Assembly (NCBI RefSeq): GCF_008253865.1
Contig: NZ_CP042331.1
Span: 5,483,501 to 5,547,500, forward strand
Reading direction: 5' to 3'
DNA: 64,000 nt
Origin: Bosea sp. F3-2
GTDB lineage: Bacteria; Pseudomonadota; Alphaproteobacteria; Rhizobiales; Beijerinckiaceae
Under the pieces are notes generated by a model. It searched no databases. It was not told where the DNA came from and saw only the letters and a program-made list of their open reading frames with translations. Shown here piece by piece: positions 1 to 7,235 of the stretch. Both the position numbers and the translations under genes were made by a program. Numbering within the stretch: the first letter of the stretch is position 1; each line of letters starts with the position of its first letter.

Positions 1-274
1 CTGGCAGGAGCAGCCGGGCTTCGGTATCTCGCTCAACAACCAGAAGGGCGCGGATGCCTGGCCGATCACCTCGGCGACCTTCATCCTGGTTCATGCCAAG
101 CCGGAGAAGCCGGAAGAGGTGCAGGCCGCGCTGAAGTTCTTCGACTGGGCCTACAAGAGCGGCGACAAGCTGGCGAGCGAGCTCGACTACGTCGCCCTGC
201 CGTCGAACGTGAAGGATCAGGTCCGCAACGCCTGGAAGGGCGTGACCGACACCGCCGGCAAGCCGATCTTCTGA
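1..274 (+). CDS. pstS: Phosphate ABC transporter substrate-binding protein PstS (C-terminal part)
   Basis: Only the last 90 or so codons are present; the frame is open from base 2 and stops with TGA at 272-274. Fragments such as FFDWAYKSGD and LDYVALP are typical of the closing helices of PstS, the periplasmic protein that binds inorganic phosphate and delivers it to the PstC/PstA channel. The assignment rests on these residues and on the pstC-pstA-pstB-phoU-phoB genes that follow on the same strand. The signal peptide, promoter and any Pho box are off the left edge. A 174-base gap holding a palindrome separates it from pstC, which may help make more PstS than membrane subunits (inference). 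Confidence 0.9.
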   Translation, partial: WQEQPGFGISLNNQKGADAWPITSATFILVHAKPEKPEEVQAALKFFDWAYKSGDKLASELDYVALPSNVKDQVRNAWKGVTDTAGKPIF

Positions 275-330
275 TCGCTGCCAGCGACAAGGCGAGGCGG
301 GCCAGTCCCGCCTTGCCGCAACTCTGAAGG

Positions 331-380
331 CCCTCATCCTGAGGAGCTGCGCTCTCGCGGAGTGCTCTTCAGGATGAGGG
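331..380. repeat. Palindromic repeat, family E (CCCTCATCCTGAGGAG type)
   Basis: The sequence begins CCCTCATCCTGAGGAG and closes with CTTCAGGATGAGGG, so the ends form an inverted repeat around a short GC-rich middle. A longer relative with the same ends is at 43084-43200. It lies between pstS and pstC. Its right half contains an ATG at 362 in frame with pstC; because that ATG is inside the repeat I do not take it as the start of PstC. Confidence 0.8.
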
Positions 381-448
381 CTGAGGCTGGATACCGCGCC
401 GCGCAATCGGCCGGGGTAGCCTCTGCCACGACACCGGAGCCCCCGCGG

Positions 449-1423
449 ATGACCGCAGCAACCGACATGACGAGCATTCCCGGCGCGAGGCCGGTCGCCC
501 GCAAGACGCCGAAGGCGGGCTTCGACCTGTTCTTCCGCAATGCCAGCTTCGGGGCGGCGCTGCTCGTGCTGGTGCTGCTCGCCGGCATCATGATCTCGAT
601 GATCATCGGCGGCTGGCCGGCCTTCCGCGAGTTCGGCCTCGGCTTCATCACCTCCAGCGTCTGGGATACGCAGAACGAGCAGTACGGCGCCTGGCCGGCG
701 ATCGTCGGCACGCTCTCGACCGCGCTGATCGCTCTTGTCATCGGCGTGCCGCTCTCGCTCGGCATCGCGGTCTACCTGACCCAGCTCGCGCCGGCTTGGT
801 TCAAGAAGCCGGTCGCCACCGCGATCGAGCTGCTCGCCGCCGTGCCCTCGATCATCTACGGCATGTGGGGGCTGTTCGTCTTCGTGCCGCTCTTCGCGGC
901 CAATGTGCAGATTCCGGTCTCCAACATCGTCGAGGGCATGCCGATCCTCGGCACCATCCTCTACTCGCGCTCGCCCTCGGGCCTTGGCATCTTCACGGCC
1001 GGCTTCATCCTGGCCTTCATGATCGTGCCCTTCATCGCCTCGATCACCCGCGACATGCTGGAGCAGATCCCCTCCGTGCTGCGCGAGAGCGCCTATGGAA
1101 TTGGGGCGACCACTTGGGAGGTCGTACGCCACGTGCTGGTGCCGCAGGCCGGCGTCTCGATCATCGGCGCGATCATGCTGGGTCTTGGCCGCGCGCTCGG
1201 CGAGACGATGGCCGTCACCTTCGTCGTCGGCAACGCCAACCGCCTGTCGGCCTCGATCCTCGATCCGGGCTCGACCATCGCCTCGCGCATCGCCAACGAG
1301 TTCAACGAAGCGATGGGGCTCCAGCTCAACGCGCTGATCGCGTTGGGCTGCATCCTGTTCTTCGTCACCTTCGTCGTCCTCGTCATCGCGCGACTGCTGG
1401 TCGCCCGCGTCAAGCGCTACTGA
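449..1423 (+). CDS. pstC: Phosphate ABC transporter permease PstC
   Basis: Inner-membrane channel subunit of the high-affinity phosphate importer, partner of PstA. At 324 residues it has the usual length. A short polar N-terminus is followed by about six hydrophobic segments. The family loop that contacts the ATPase is visible around 'ESAYGIGATTWEVVRHVLVPQA', here split as ESAYGIGATT and WEVVRHVLVPQ, with the GLGRALGETMAVTFVVGN stretch after it. The frame is open back to 362, but that segment is the palindromic repeat; the ATG at 449 is preceded by a weak purine stretch and gives a normal N-terminus. pstA follows after 12 bases, so the two are cotranscribed. Confidence 0.95.
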   Translation: MTAATDMTSIPGARPVARKTPKAGFDLFFRNASFGAALLVLVLLAGIMISMIIGGWPAFREFGLGFITSSVWDTQNEQYGAWPAIVGTLSTALIALVIGVPLSLGIAVYLTQLAPAWFKKPVATAIELLAAVPSIIYGMWGLFVFVPLFAANVQIPVSNIVEGMPILGTILYSRSPSGLGIFTAGFILAFMIVPFIASITRDMLEQIPSVLRESAYGIGATTWEVVRHVLVPQAGVSIIGAIMLGLGRALGETMAVTFVVGNANRLSASILDPGSTIASRIANEFNEAMGLQLNALIALGCILFFVTFVVLVIARLLVARVKRY

Positions 1424-1435
1424 GGTCTTTCGTCC

Positions 1436-2320
1436 ATGACCATGACGACCACGCCCCGCGAACTGCCCCACACCCCCTGGGGCCGCGTGCGCCAGTCCCG
1501 CCGCACCGCCGACCGGCTGATGAAGATCATCGCCACGGCCTTCACCTTCTGCGCCATCTTCGTGCTGTTCTGGATCCTCGGCATGCTGCTGGTGAAGGGC
1601 ATCGGTGGGCTCTCGCTCGCCACCTTCACCGCGGTCACGCCCGGTCCGGGAACTGAAGGTGGCGGCCTCGCCAACGCCATCGTCGGCTCCTTCGTGCTGA
1701 CCTTCCTCGGCATCGCCATCGCGACGCCGATCGGGGTGCTGGCCGGCACCTGGCTCGCCGAATACGGCAAGGGCTCGCAGCTCGCGAACCTGATCCGCTT
1801 CATCAATGACATCCTGCTCTCGGCGCCGTCGATCCTGATCGGCCTGTTCGTCTACGTCATCCTGGTCGAGCCCTTCCGCGGCTATTCCGGCTGGGCCGGC
1901 GGCGTGGCGCTCGGCATCATCGCGATCCCGGTCATCGTGCGCACGACCGAGGACATGCTGAACCTCGTCCCCGGCCCGCTGCGCGAGGCGGGGGCCGCGC
2001 TCGGCGCGCCACCTTCGGTCGTGATCACCAGCGTGACCTGGCGCGCCGCCAAGGCGGGCATGGTGACCGGCATCCTGCTGGCGCTCGCCCGCATCGCCGG
2101 CGAGACGGCGCCGCTGCTCTTCACCGCACTGAACAACAATTTCTGGTTCTCGCCCTCGCTGGCCGGCGGCGTCTCGAACCTGCCCGTCACCATCTACCAG
2201 TTCGCCTCTGCTCCCTACGAGAACTGGCAGCAGCTCGCCTGGGCCGGCTCGCTGATCATCACGATCTCGATCCTGCTGCTCTCGATCATTGCCCGCCGCA
2301 TTGTCGCCGGTGGCAAATAA
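1436..2320 (+). CDS. pstA: Phosphate ABC transporter permease PstA
   Basis: Second membrane subunit of the phosphate importer (294 residues). It has about six hydrophobic segments and the permease motif region 'EAGAALGAPPSVVITSVTW' followed by ALARIAGETAPLLFTAL, which is diagnostic of PstA. The ATG at 1436 is followed two codons later by a second ATG; either could serve. The gene sits 12 bases after pstC and is followed by pstB, the order expected of pstSCAB. PstC and PstA form the channel, PstB drives it with ATP, and the complex also reports phosphate status through PhoU (family knowledge). Confidence 0.95.
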   Translation: MTMTTTPRELPHTPWGRVRQSRRTADRLMKIIATAFTFCAIFVLFWILGMLLVKGIGGLSLATFTAVTPGPGTEGGGLANAIVGSFVLTFLGIAIATPIGVLAGTWLAEYGKGSQLANLIRFINDILLSAPSILIGLFVYVILVEPFRGYSGWAGGVALGIIAIPVIVRTTEDMLNLVPGPLREAGAALGAPPSVVITSVTWRAAKAGMVTGILLALARIAGETAPLLFTALNNNFWFSPSLAGGVSNLPVTIYQFASAPYENWQQLAWAGSLIITISILLLSIIARRIVAGGK

Positions 2321-2359
2321 GACTTGAATCCAACCCGGTCGCGCCCGACCTTGAGGACC

Positions 2360-3166
2360 ATGTCGATGCTTTCGACCCTTGAACTCTCCCCGCAGACGCT
2401 CGATGCCGAGGCTCCCATCCGGATCGCGGTGAAGAACCTCGATTTCTACTACGGCGAGCACAAGGCGCTGAAGAACATCAATCTCGATTTCCGCGACCGG
2501 CACGTCACGGCGCTGATCGGCCCGTCCGGCTGCGGCAAGTCGACCCTGCTGCGCATCTTCAACCGGATCTACTCGCTCTATCCGGAGCAGAAGGCCACCG
2601 GCGAGATCATGCTCGACGGGCGCAACATCATCTCGAACGACGTCGACGTGAACGAGCTGCGCTCGCGCGTCGGCATGGTGTTCCAGAAGCCGACGCCGTT
2701 CCCGATGTCGATCTACGACAACGTCGCCTTCGGCATCCGCCTCTACGAGAAGCCGCCGAAGTCCGAGCTCGACGACCGCGTCGAGGGCGCGCTGCGCCGC
2801 GCCGCGCTGTGGGACGAGGTCAAGGACAAGCTGAAGAGCTCCGGCATGGGCCTCTCCGGCGGTCAGCAGCAGCGCCTGTGCATCGCGCGCACCATCGCGC
2901 AGAAGCCGGAGGTGATTCTGTTCGACGAGCCGACCTCGGCGCTCGACCCGATCTCGACCGGCAAGATCGAGGATCTGCTGGAGCAGCTGAAGAGCGACTT
3001 CACCATCGCCATCGTGACGCACAACATGCAGCAGGCGGCACGCATCTCGCAGTACACCGCCTTCATGTATCTGGGCGAGGTCGTCGAATTCGCGCCGACC
3101 AATACCATCTTCATGAACCCGGCCAAGAAGCAGACGCAGGATTACGTCACCGGCCGGTTCGGCTGA
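2360..3166 (+). CDS. pstB: Phosphate ABC transporter ATP-binding protein PstB
   Basis: ATPase of the phosphate importer. Walker A is GPSGCGKST, the ABC signature is LSGGQQQR and Walker B is ILFDEPTSALD, followed by the switch histidine in IVTHNMQQA. The length of 268 residues fits the family. The frame extends upstream to a TTG at 2324, but the ATG at 2360 has a GAGGA stretch just ahead of it; a second in-frame ATG at 2366 has slightly better spacing. The core homology starts near IRIAVKNLDFYYG, so the choice does not affect function. It lies 39 bases after pstA. Confidence 0.95.
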   Translation: MSMLSTLELSPQTLDAEAPIRIAVKNLDFYYGEHKALKNINLDFRDRHVTALIGPSGCGKSTLLRIFNRIYSLYPEQKATGEIMLDGRNIISNDVDVNELRSRVGMVFQKPTPFPMSIYDNVAFGIRLYEKPPKSELDDRVEGALRRAALWDEVKDKLKSSGMGLSGGQQQRLCIARTIAQKPEVILFDEPTSALDPISTGKIEDLLEQLKSDFTIAIVTHNMQQAARISQYTAFMYLGEVVEFAPTNTIFMNPAKKQTQDYVTGRFG

Positions 3167-3180
3167 GCGACATTTTGTTT

Positions 3181-3227
3181 TGCATCGGCTTTCCCGAAAA
3201 CCGCCTGCCGTTTTTCGGGCCGATGCA
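3181..3227. repeat. Palindromic repeat, family D (GCATCGG...CCGATGC)
   Basis: A 47-base inverted repeat between pstB and phoU. The arms are TGCATCGG / CCGATGCA with an inner CCCGAAAA / TTTTCGGG pair, so RNA from either strand can fold. Close copies are at 10359-10404 and 49500-49545. The shape resembles the short intergenic palindromes described in rhizobia (RIME-like); that family name is from memory. Confidence 0.8.
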
Positions 3228-3242
3228 CCGGAGGACAACGCC

Positions 3243-3962
3243 ATGACCGACCACATCGTCCGTTCCTACGACACCGATCTCGAAGGCATCCGCCGCAGCC
3301 TCGCCGAAATGGGCGGCATGGCCGAACGCATGCTCGGCGACTCCACCGTGGCGCTGGTGCGCCGCGATACCGGCCTTGCCCAGAAGATCATCACCGCCGA
3401 CCAGCGCCTCGACAACCTCCAGCGCGAGGTCGAGGAAAAGGCGGTTTTGACCATCGCCCGGCGCCAGCCGCTCGCCAACGACCTGCGCGAACTGATCTCG
3501 GCGATCCGCATCGCCGCCGACATCGAGCGCGTCGGCGATCTCGCCAAGAACATCGCCAAGCGCGCCGTCGCCATCGCCGGCCAGTTCCAGCCGCCGCATC
3601 GCGCGGTGGTCGGGCTCGAGCACATCAGCCGCCTCGTACAGGCGCAGCTCAAGGACGTGCTTGACGCCTATGCCGCCGGCAACGAGCAAAAGGCGCTCGA
3701 GGTCTGGCGCCGCGACGACGAAATCGACGCGCTCTACACCTCGCTGTTCCGCGAACTCCTGACCTACATGATGGAAGATCCGCGCAACATCACCTTCTGC
3801 ACGCATCTGCTGTTCTGCGCCAAGAACATCGAACGCATCGGCGACCACACCACCAACATCGCCGAGACGATCCATTATCTCATCACCGGCGACTCGCTCG
3901 ACGTGAACCGGCCGAAGCTCGACACGACCAATATCGAAGTCGAGGCGGTCACGGGCAGCTAG
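3243..3962 (+). CDS. phoU: Phosphate signalling complex protein PhoU
   Basis: Helical peripheral protein that couples the state of the Pst transporter to the PhoR/PhoB two-component system and restrains phosphate uptake. At 239 residues it has the usual length and two tandem PhoU domains: one around residues 15-105 with 'DIERVGDLAKNIAKRA', and one around 120-215 with 'NIERIGDHTTNIAET', the paired acidic metal-binding helices. The ATG at 3243 has GGAGG upstream (3231-3235 region). The frame is open back to 3180, but that part is the palindromic repeat. It belongs to the pst operon. Confidence 0.95.
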   Translation: MTDHIVRSYDTDLEGIRRSLAEMGGMAERMLGDSTVALVRRDTGLAQKIITADQRLDNLQREVEEKAVLTIARRQPLANDLRELISAIRIAADIERVGDLAKNIAKRAVAIAGQFQPPHRAVVGLEHISRLVQAQLKDVLDAYAAGNEQKALEVWRRDDEIDALYTSLFRELLTYMMEDPRNITFCTHLLFCAKNIERIGDHTTNIAETIHYLITGDSLDVNRPKLDTTNIEVEAVTGS

Positions 3963-4014
3963 GTTGGAGGGGACGATTGCGGATTGTGAGCCGCGGGCCG
4001 AGGAAGGCTCCTTC

Positions 4015-4193
4015 TTTCCCCACCCATCTCGGGCTTACCCGAGATGGGCATTTCCTGATGTCGAAGTCGGCAACAGCCGACTTCGATGTGGGGAAGGGTA
4101 TGGGGATGGGGGGCGTCCCGCCTGGTGAGCGCTCGCCCGGTCGTTCGCCCCCCACCCCTGCCCCTCCCCACAAGGGGGAGGGATTCCCTGCGC
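4015..4193. repeat. Composite palindromic element between phoU and phoB (cloverleaf-like plus family C)
   Basis: Three nested inverted repeats occupy the left part. An outer stem, TTTCCCCAC at 4015-4023 with GTGGGGAA at 4088-4095, encloses two perfect hairpins: CCCATCTCGGG/CCCGAGATGGG (4023-4048) and TCGAAGTCGG/CCGACTTCGA (4061-4086). The right part carries the CCCCTCCCCACAAGGGGGAGGG motif (split here as CCCCTCCCC and ACAAGGGGGAGGG) shared with the elements at 22997-23173 and 34257-34420. No gene is seen in 3963-4227. The element separates phoB from the rest of the pst operon. Confidence 0.75.
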
Positions 4194-4227
4194 CCTTCGT
4201 CAGAACAAACCCAATCGGAACCGCGCC

Positions 4228-4926
4228 ATGGCCGCACGCATCCTGATCGTCGAGGACGAGGAGCCATTGACCCTGCTGCTGCGCTACAACCTCGAAGCCG
4301 AGGGCTTCGCGGTGGATAGCGTTGCGCGCGGGGACGATGCCGAACTGCATCTGCGCGATCACACGCCCGATCTCGTGTTGCTCGACTGGATGCTGCCGGG
4401 CCTCTCCGGCATCGAGCTTTGCCGCCGGCTGCGCTCGCGGCGCGATACCGAGCGCGTGCCGATCATCATGCTGACCGCACGCGGCGAGGAGACCGAGCGC
4501 GTGCGCGGGCTCGCGACCGGCGCCGACGACTATGTGGTGAAGCCGTTTTCGTTGCCGGAACTGATCGCGCGCATCCAGGCTCTGCTGCGCCGCGCCAAGC
4601 CTGGCCATGTTGCAGGACTGCTCGCCGCCGGCGACCTCGAACTCGATCGCACCACGCGGCGGGTCCGCCGCGCCGGCAGCGAACTGCATCTCGGCCCGAC
4701 CGAGTTCAGGCTGCTGGAATTCCTGATGCAGGCGCCGGGCCGCGTTTACTCGCGCGCGCAGCTCCTCGACGCCGTCTGGGGCCGTGACGTCTATATCGAC
4801 GAGCGCACCGTCGACGTCCATGTCGGCCGGCTGCGCAAGGCGATCACGCCCGCCAACTCCAAGGATCCGCTGCGTACGGTGCGCGGCGCCGGCTACGCCT
4901 TCGACGAGACTTTCGCGCGCAGCTGA
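4228..4926 (+). CDS. phoB: Phosphate regulon response regulator PhoB
   Basis: OmpR-family response regulator (232 residues) that activates Pho-regulon promoters when phosphate is scarce. The receiver domain spans about 4-118, with acidic residues in VEDEE, the phosphoacceptor Asp53 in LLDWMLPG, Thr83 and Lys105 in VVKPFS. The winged-helix domain spans about 130-228 with 'RVYSRAQLLDAVWG' and the recognition helix DERTVDVHVGRLRKAI. The ATG at 4228 follows GGAACCGCGCC, a weak ribosome site. It is 265 bases from phoU. The partner kinase PhoR is not in the window. Confidence 0.95.
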   Translation: MAARILIVEDEEPLTLLLRYNLEAEGFAVDSVARGDDAELHLRDHTPDLVLLDWMLPGLSGIELCRRLRSRRDTERVPIIMLTARGEETERVRGLATGADDYVVKPFSLPELIARIQALLRRAKPGHVAGLLAAGDLELDRTTRRVRRAGSELHLGPTEFRLLEFLMQAPGRVYSRAQLLDAVWGRDVYIDERTVDVHVGRLRKAITPANSKDPLRTVRGAGYAFDETFARS

Positions 4927-4963
4927 GCGGCGCTCCAGCTGCACCCTCATTCGCAACTTGCGG

Positions 4964-4988
4964 TGAACCTTGCCTCCCCGCTCGCGTT
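4964..4988 (+). promoter_or_regulatory. Candidate EcfG-type (general stress) promoter
   Basis: TGAAC at 4964-4968 and CGTT at 4985-4988 are 16 bases apart. The alphaproteobacterial EcfG consensus, as I recall it, is GGAAC with 16-17 bases to CGTT, so there is one mismatch in the -35 element. It ends 37 bases before the GTG of the first small gene, nearly the same geometry as the better match at 44118-44143. Confidence 0.45.
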
Positions 4989-5010
4989 GATCCTGAATGT
5001 CAACGCGAGC
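4980..5010. repeat. Perfect 11-bp inverted repeat upstream of small-protein operon
   Basis: GCTCGCGTTGA (4980-4990) and TCAACGCGAGC (5000-5010) are exact reverse complements with a 9-base loop. The left arm overlaps the candidate -10 element, and the right arm ends just before the AGAGGAGG ribosome site. It could be an operator, a leader hairpin or the end of the phoB transcript; no T-run follows, so a classical terminator is unlikely. Confidence 0.6.
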
Positions 5011-5024
5011 CAGAGGAGGTCGCC

Positions 5025-5213
5025 GTGAGCAAGATGCCGCCCATCCCGCCGGCCAGTCGAAGCGACAAGGGCCCGGGCGGGCCGGATCATGTGGAGCGGG
5101 ATGTGCGTAGCGCCAGGGGTGGCGAGCGCCGGCCGAGCCAGCCTGACCAGCAGGGCCAGCAGGGCAATACCCGCATCAACACGACCCATCAGGGGTTCCA
5201 GCAGGACCGTTGA
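5025..5213 (+). CDS. Small hydrophilic protein, unknown function (62 aa)
   Basis: I do not recognise this protein. It starts with GTG at 5025 behind a strong ribosome site (AGAGGAGGTCGCC), which is the main reason for calling it real. The product is rich in Gly, Pro, Gln, Arg and Asp, has no hydrophobic segment, and looks intrinsically disordered. It is followed after 12 bases by a second protein of the same character, so the two form an operon. A possible stress-sigma promoter and a perfect hairpin lie just upstream. A role in stress or desiccation protection is only a guess from composition and promoter. Confidence 0.6.
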   Translation: MSKMPPIPPASRSDKGPGGPDHVERDVRSARGGERRPSQPDQQGQQGNTRINTTHQGFQQDR

Positions 5214-5225
5214 GGAGGCTGCCTA

Positions 5226-5429
5226 ATGTCGACCTCGACCAAGGCGCCGCAAACCATCCGGCATGGTGGCCCCGGCGCCGCCCATCAGAATGCGAAGAAA
5301 CCGCCGGAGATCCGCAAGCCGCCGGCCGACGATGAAAAACGGCAGCACTCTCGCGTTTCGGGAGGCGGTGGCGAGCGCGACAGCCACCATGGGCACGATC
5401 CGGCCCGCAAGGGTGGCAGGTCTCCGTGA
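5226..5429 (+). CDS. Small hydrophilic protein, unknown function (67 aa)
   Basis: Second gene of the pair, with ATG at 5226 behind GAGGAGGCTGCCTA. The product is Lys-, Pro-, Gly- and His-rich without hydrophobic stretches. Its middle has the KKPPEIRKPPADDEKRQ type of low-complexity sequence and the C-terminus is Gly/His/Arg rich (HHGHDPARKGGR). No domain is recognised. Good ribosome sites on both genes and the 12-base spacing argue for translation; short length and biased composition limit confidence. Confidence 0.55.
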   Translation: MSTSTKAPQTIRHGGPGAAHQNAKKPPEIRKPPADDEKRQHSRVSGGGGERDSHHGHDPARKGGRSP

Positions 5430-5474
5430 GAATCCCTCTTCAGGATGATCCCTGAAGGATTCCGGCAGGGAGCC

Positions 5475-5759
5475 TCAGCCGTCGCGGTGGAAGAGGCGGC
5501 GCAAGCTATGCTTGGCCGCTTCCAGCGTCTTTCGCCGTTCGGCCGTCAGCTTCCGGCCGGCGCGGTTGATGTAGAAGGTCAGCATCGACATCGCCGAACG
5601 GTAGGGGCTCGACTTGCGCCGGCGGCTGTGTTCGGCCGACCGCTTCAGCGAACGCGCGATCCGTCGCGGATCGCCTTGCTTGAACACGGCCTTCTCGAGA
5701 TCGAGCGCGTTGCTCCTGCTGGTGATATCGGCCGACCACCTGTGTTTGTGGGCGGGCAT
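5475..5759 (-). CDS. DUF3175 domain-containing protein
   Basis: A basic 94-residue protein of unknown function. It matches my memory of the DUF3175 family: an N-terminal WSADITSRSNALDLEKAVF block, then DPRRIARSLKRSAEHSRRR and SAMSMLTFYINRAGRKL. Length and block order fit a full-length family member. The ATG at 5759 has AGGAGG immediately upstream on the minus strand. It follows the SpoIIAA-like gene after 16 bases, so both are probably read from one promoter. The positive charge suggests nucleic-acid contact, but nothing direct shows it. Confidence 0.85.
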   Translation of the reverse strand: MPAHKHRWSADITSRSNALDLEKAVFKQGDPRRIARSLKRSAEHSRRRKSSPYRSAMSMLTFYINRAGRKLTAERRKTLEAAKHSLRRLFHRDG

Positions 5760-5775
5760 GGCGTCCTCCTGTCAG

Positions 5776-6162
5776 TCAGGCATTCGGTCCGCCCTCGATG
5801 TCACCGGCCCAGGTCAGCGCCGTTTCGTACTCCTCCGGTTTGAATGTGCGGACGGTCACGAAGGGGATCGCGGGGTTGAGCAGGTCGACGAAGGCGGTGA
5901 GCCAGCCCCTGTCGGTGATCACCGCCTCGCGCGGGAAGCGTTGCAGCTCCCAGAGCTTGCCGAGGCTGTAGCGCGCATCCTTCCAGGCGGCAGCCAATGT
6001 CATATCGGTGAAATCGGTGAGGTCGGCGAGGATGCCGACTTTCTCGTGTCGTGCGAGCTTCGCCTCGATATCGGCCACGATCCCATCGAGATCGTCGCTG
6101 GTCAGCGTCTGCGACAGGCGGTAGGCGCCGACATGGTCAGGGGCAGGCAGAATGGTGAACAT
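5776..6162 (-). CDS. SpoIIAA-like (STAS-fold) family protein
   Basis: A 128-residue protein with the alternating pattern of the SpoIIAA-like family (formerly DUF3478): 'RLSQTLTSDDLDGIVADIE', then VGILADLTDFTDMT, and later VTVRTFKPEEYETALTWA. Such STAS-fold proteins are thought to bind small lipophilic ligands or partner proteins; none is established here. The ATG at 6162 has AAGGAGG before it. The minus-strand sequence between 6183 and 6208 reads GGAAA, 17 bases, CGTT, close to an EcfG promoter, but it leaves little room for a leader. It heads a two-gene unit with the DUF3175 gene. Confidence 0.8.
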   Translation of the reverse strand: MFTILPAPDHVGAYRLSQTLTSDDLDGIVADIEAKLARHEKVGILADLTDFTDMTLAAAWKDARYSLGKLWELQRFPREAVITDRGWLTAFVDLLNPAIPFVTVRTFKPEEYETALTWAGDIEGGPNA

Positions 6163-6216
6163 GGCTCCTCCTTGCTCAAGACAACGCGGAGCAAGAGTTG
6201 AAGTTTCCTGCGATGA

Positions 6217-7140
6217 TCAGGCCGCCACGGGAGCACGGGTGGCGGCGTCGAACCGGGATGCCTCGGAGCGCAGCCAGCCGATGAATTCATCGAGGCCGGG
6301 GCGATGAGGCTGGCCCAGCGGGTGCGTGAGCCAGCAGCCCGTCGCGCTGGTGAAGCCGAGGCCGAGCGGGTTGACGAGCGCGCCCGAGGCCAACTCGTCC
6401 GCCACGTAGCAGCGCGGCGTCAGCGCGACGCCCAAACCCGCGACGGCGGCGCTGATGATGACGGAGTAATAGCCGTAGCGTACGGTATGCTCCGGCACGG
6501 CACCACGCAGGTCGTGCGCCTCGGTGAACTCGGCCCAGAAGGTCGGCATCTGGAAATGCTGCAGCAGCGTCATCTTCTGGATGTCGGCGGCGCGACGAAA
6601 GCCGCCCATGCGCTCCACGAGGCCAGGCGCGGCGACGAGGGCGACGTCGCGGCCGAACAGGTAGTGCGCCTCCTTGCCGGGCCAGGGCGGAACGCCATGA
6701 GCGATCTCGATATCCGGCTCTTCAGTCTCGCTCTCGCTGACATAGTTGGTGAACTGGACGTCGACGCCGGGATGCGCCGCAGCGAAGGCGGGAAAGCGGG
6801 CCATCAGCCAGCGCTCGCCGACGATTGCGACCATATGCAGCCGGATTGGCCGGGCGATGGCTGCGCGCTCGGCCAGGCGCCTGGCGCCACGCTCCATCTG
6901 CTCCAGCGCCGCTTCGGCATAGGGCAGGTAGATCGCGCCGGCTTCGGTCAGCTTGAGTCCGAGCGGGCTGCGGTCGAACAGCACGGTGCCGAGATGGTGT
7001 TCCAGCGACAGGATCTGCTTGGAGACGGCACTCTGGGTCAGGTTGACGACCAGGGCGGCGCGGGCGGTCGAGCCCAACCTCGCAACCGTGGTGAAAGCCC
7101 GCAGCGCGGTCGATGACGGGGGAGGCCGGCCGGCGGCCAT
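6217..7140 (-). CDS. LysR-family transcriptional regulator
   Basis: A 307-residue LysR-type regulator. The N-terminal winged helix-turn-helix is clear at residues 11-70 (ALRAFTTVARLGSTARAA, then NLTQSAVSKQILSLEHHLG), and the rest is a periplasmic-binding-protein-like effector domain. It is divergent from the ArgH-like lyase and ABC transporter genes, with 95 bases between the two starts, the classic arrangement for a LysR regulator of the neighbouring operon. The effector is probably the transported compound (inference). The TCCCTAAGGGA dyad near 7214-7224 lies at the ribosome site of the lyase gene. Confidence 0.9.
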   Translation of the reverse strand: MAAGRPPPSSTALRAFTTVARLGSTARAALVVNLTQSAVSKQILSLEHHLGTVLFDRSPLGLKLTEAGAIYLPYAEAALEQMERGARRLAERAAIARPIRLHMVAIVGERWLMARFPAFAAAHPGVDVQFTNYVSESETEEPDIEIAHGVPPWPGKEAHYLFGRDVALVAAPGLVERMGGFRRAADIQKMTLLQHFQMPTFWAEFTEAHDLRGAVPEHTVRYGYYSVIISAAVAGLGVALTPRCYVADELASGALVNPLGLGFTSATGCWLTHPLGQPHRPGLDEFIGWLRSEASRFDAATRAPVAA

Positions 7141-7235
7141 GGGGTATTCCTTTTTGGACTATCGCGGCGGAGATCGTTTCGTTTGCTGGCGTCTCGGTCA
7201 AGAGGCCATTCTTCCCTAAGGGAGGACCAAGCATC

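Noticed and set aside
362..448. N-terminal extension of pstC from ATG 362
   Set aside because: The extension is encoded by the family E palindrome and has no PstC-like sequence; the start at 449 fits better.
3180..3242. N-terminal extension of phoU
   Set aside because: It would translate the family D palindrome; ATG 3243 has a good GGAGG upstream.
4977..5020. Terminator of phoB
   Set aside because: The 11-base hairpin there has no T-run and sits against the ribosome site of the next gene, so I list it only as an inverted repeat.
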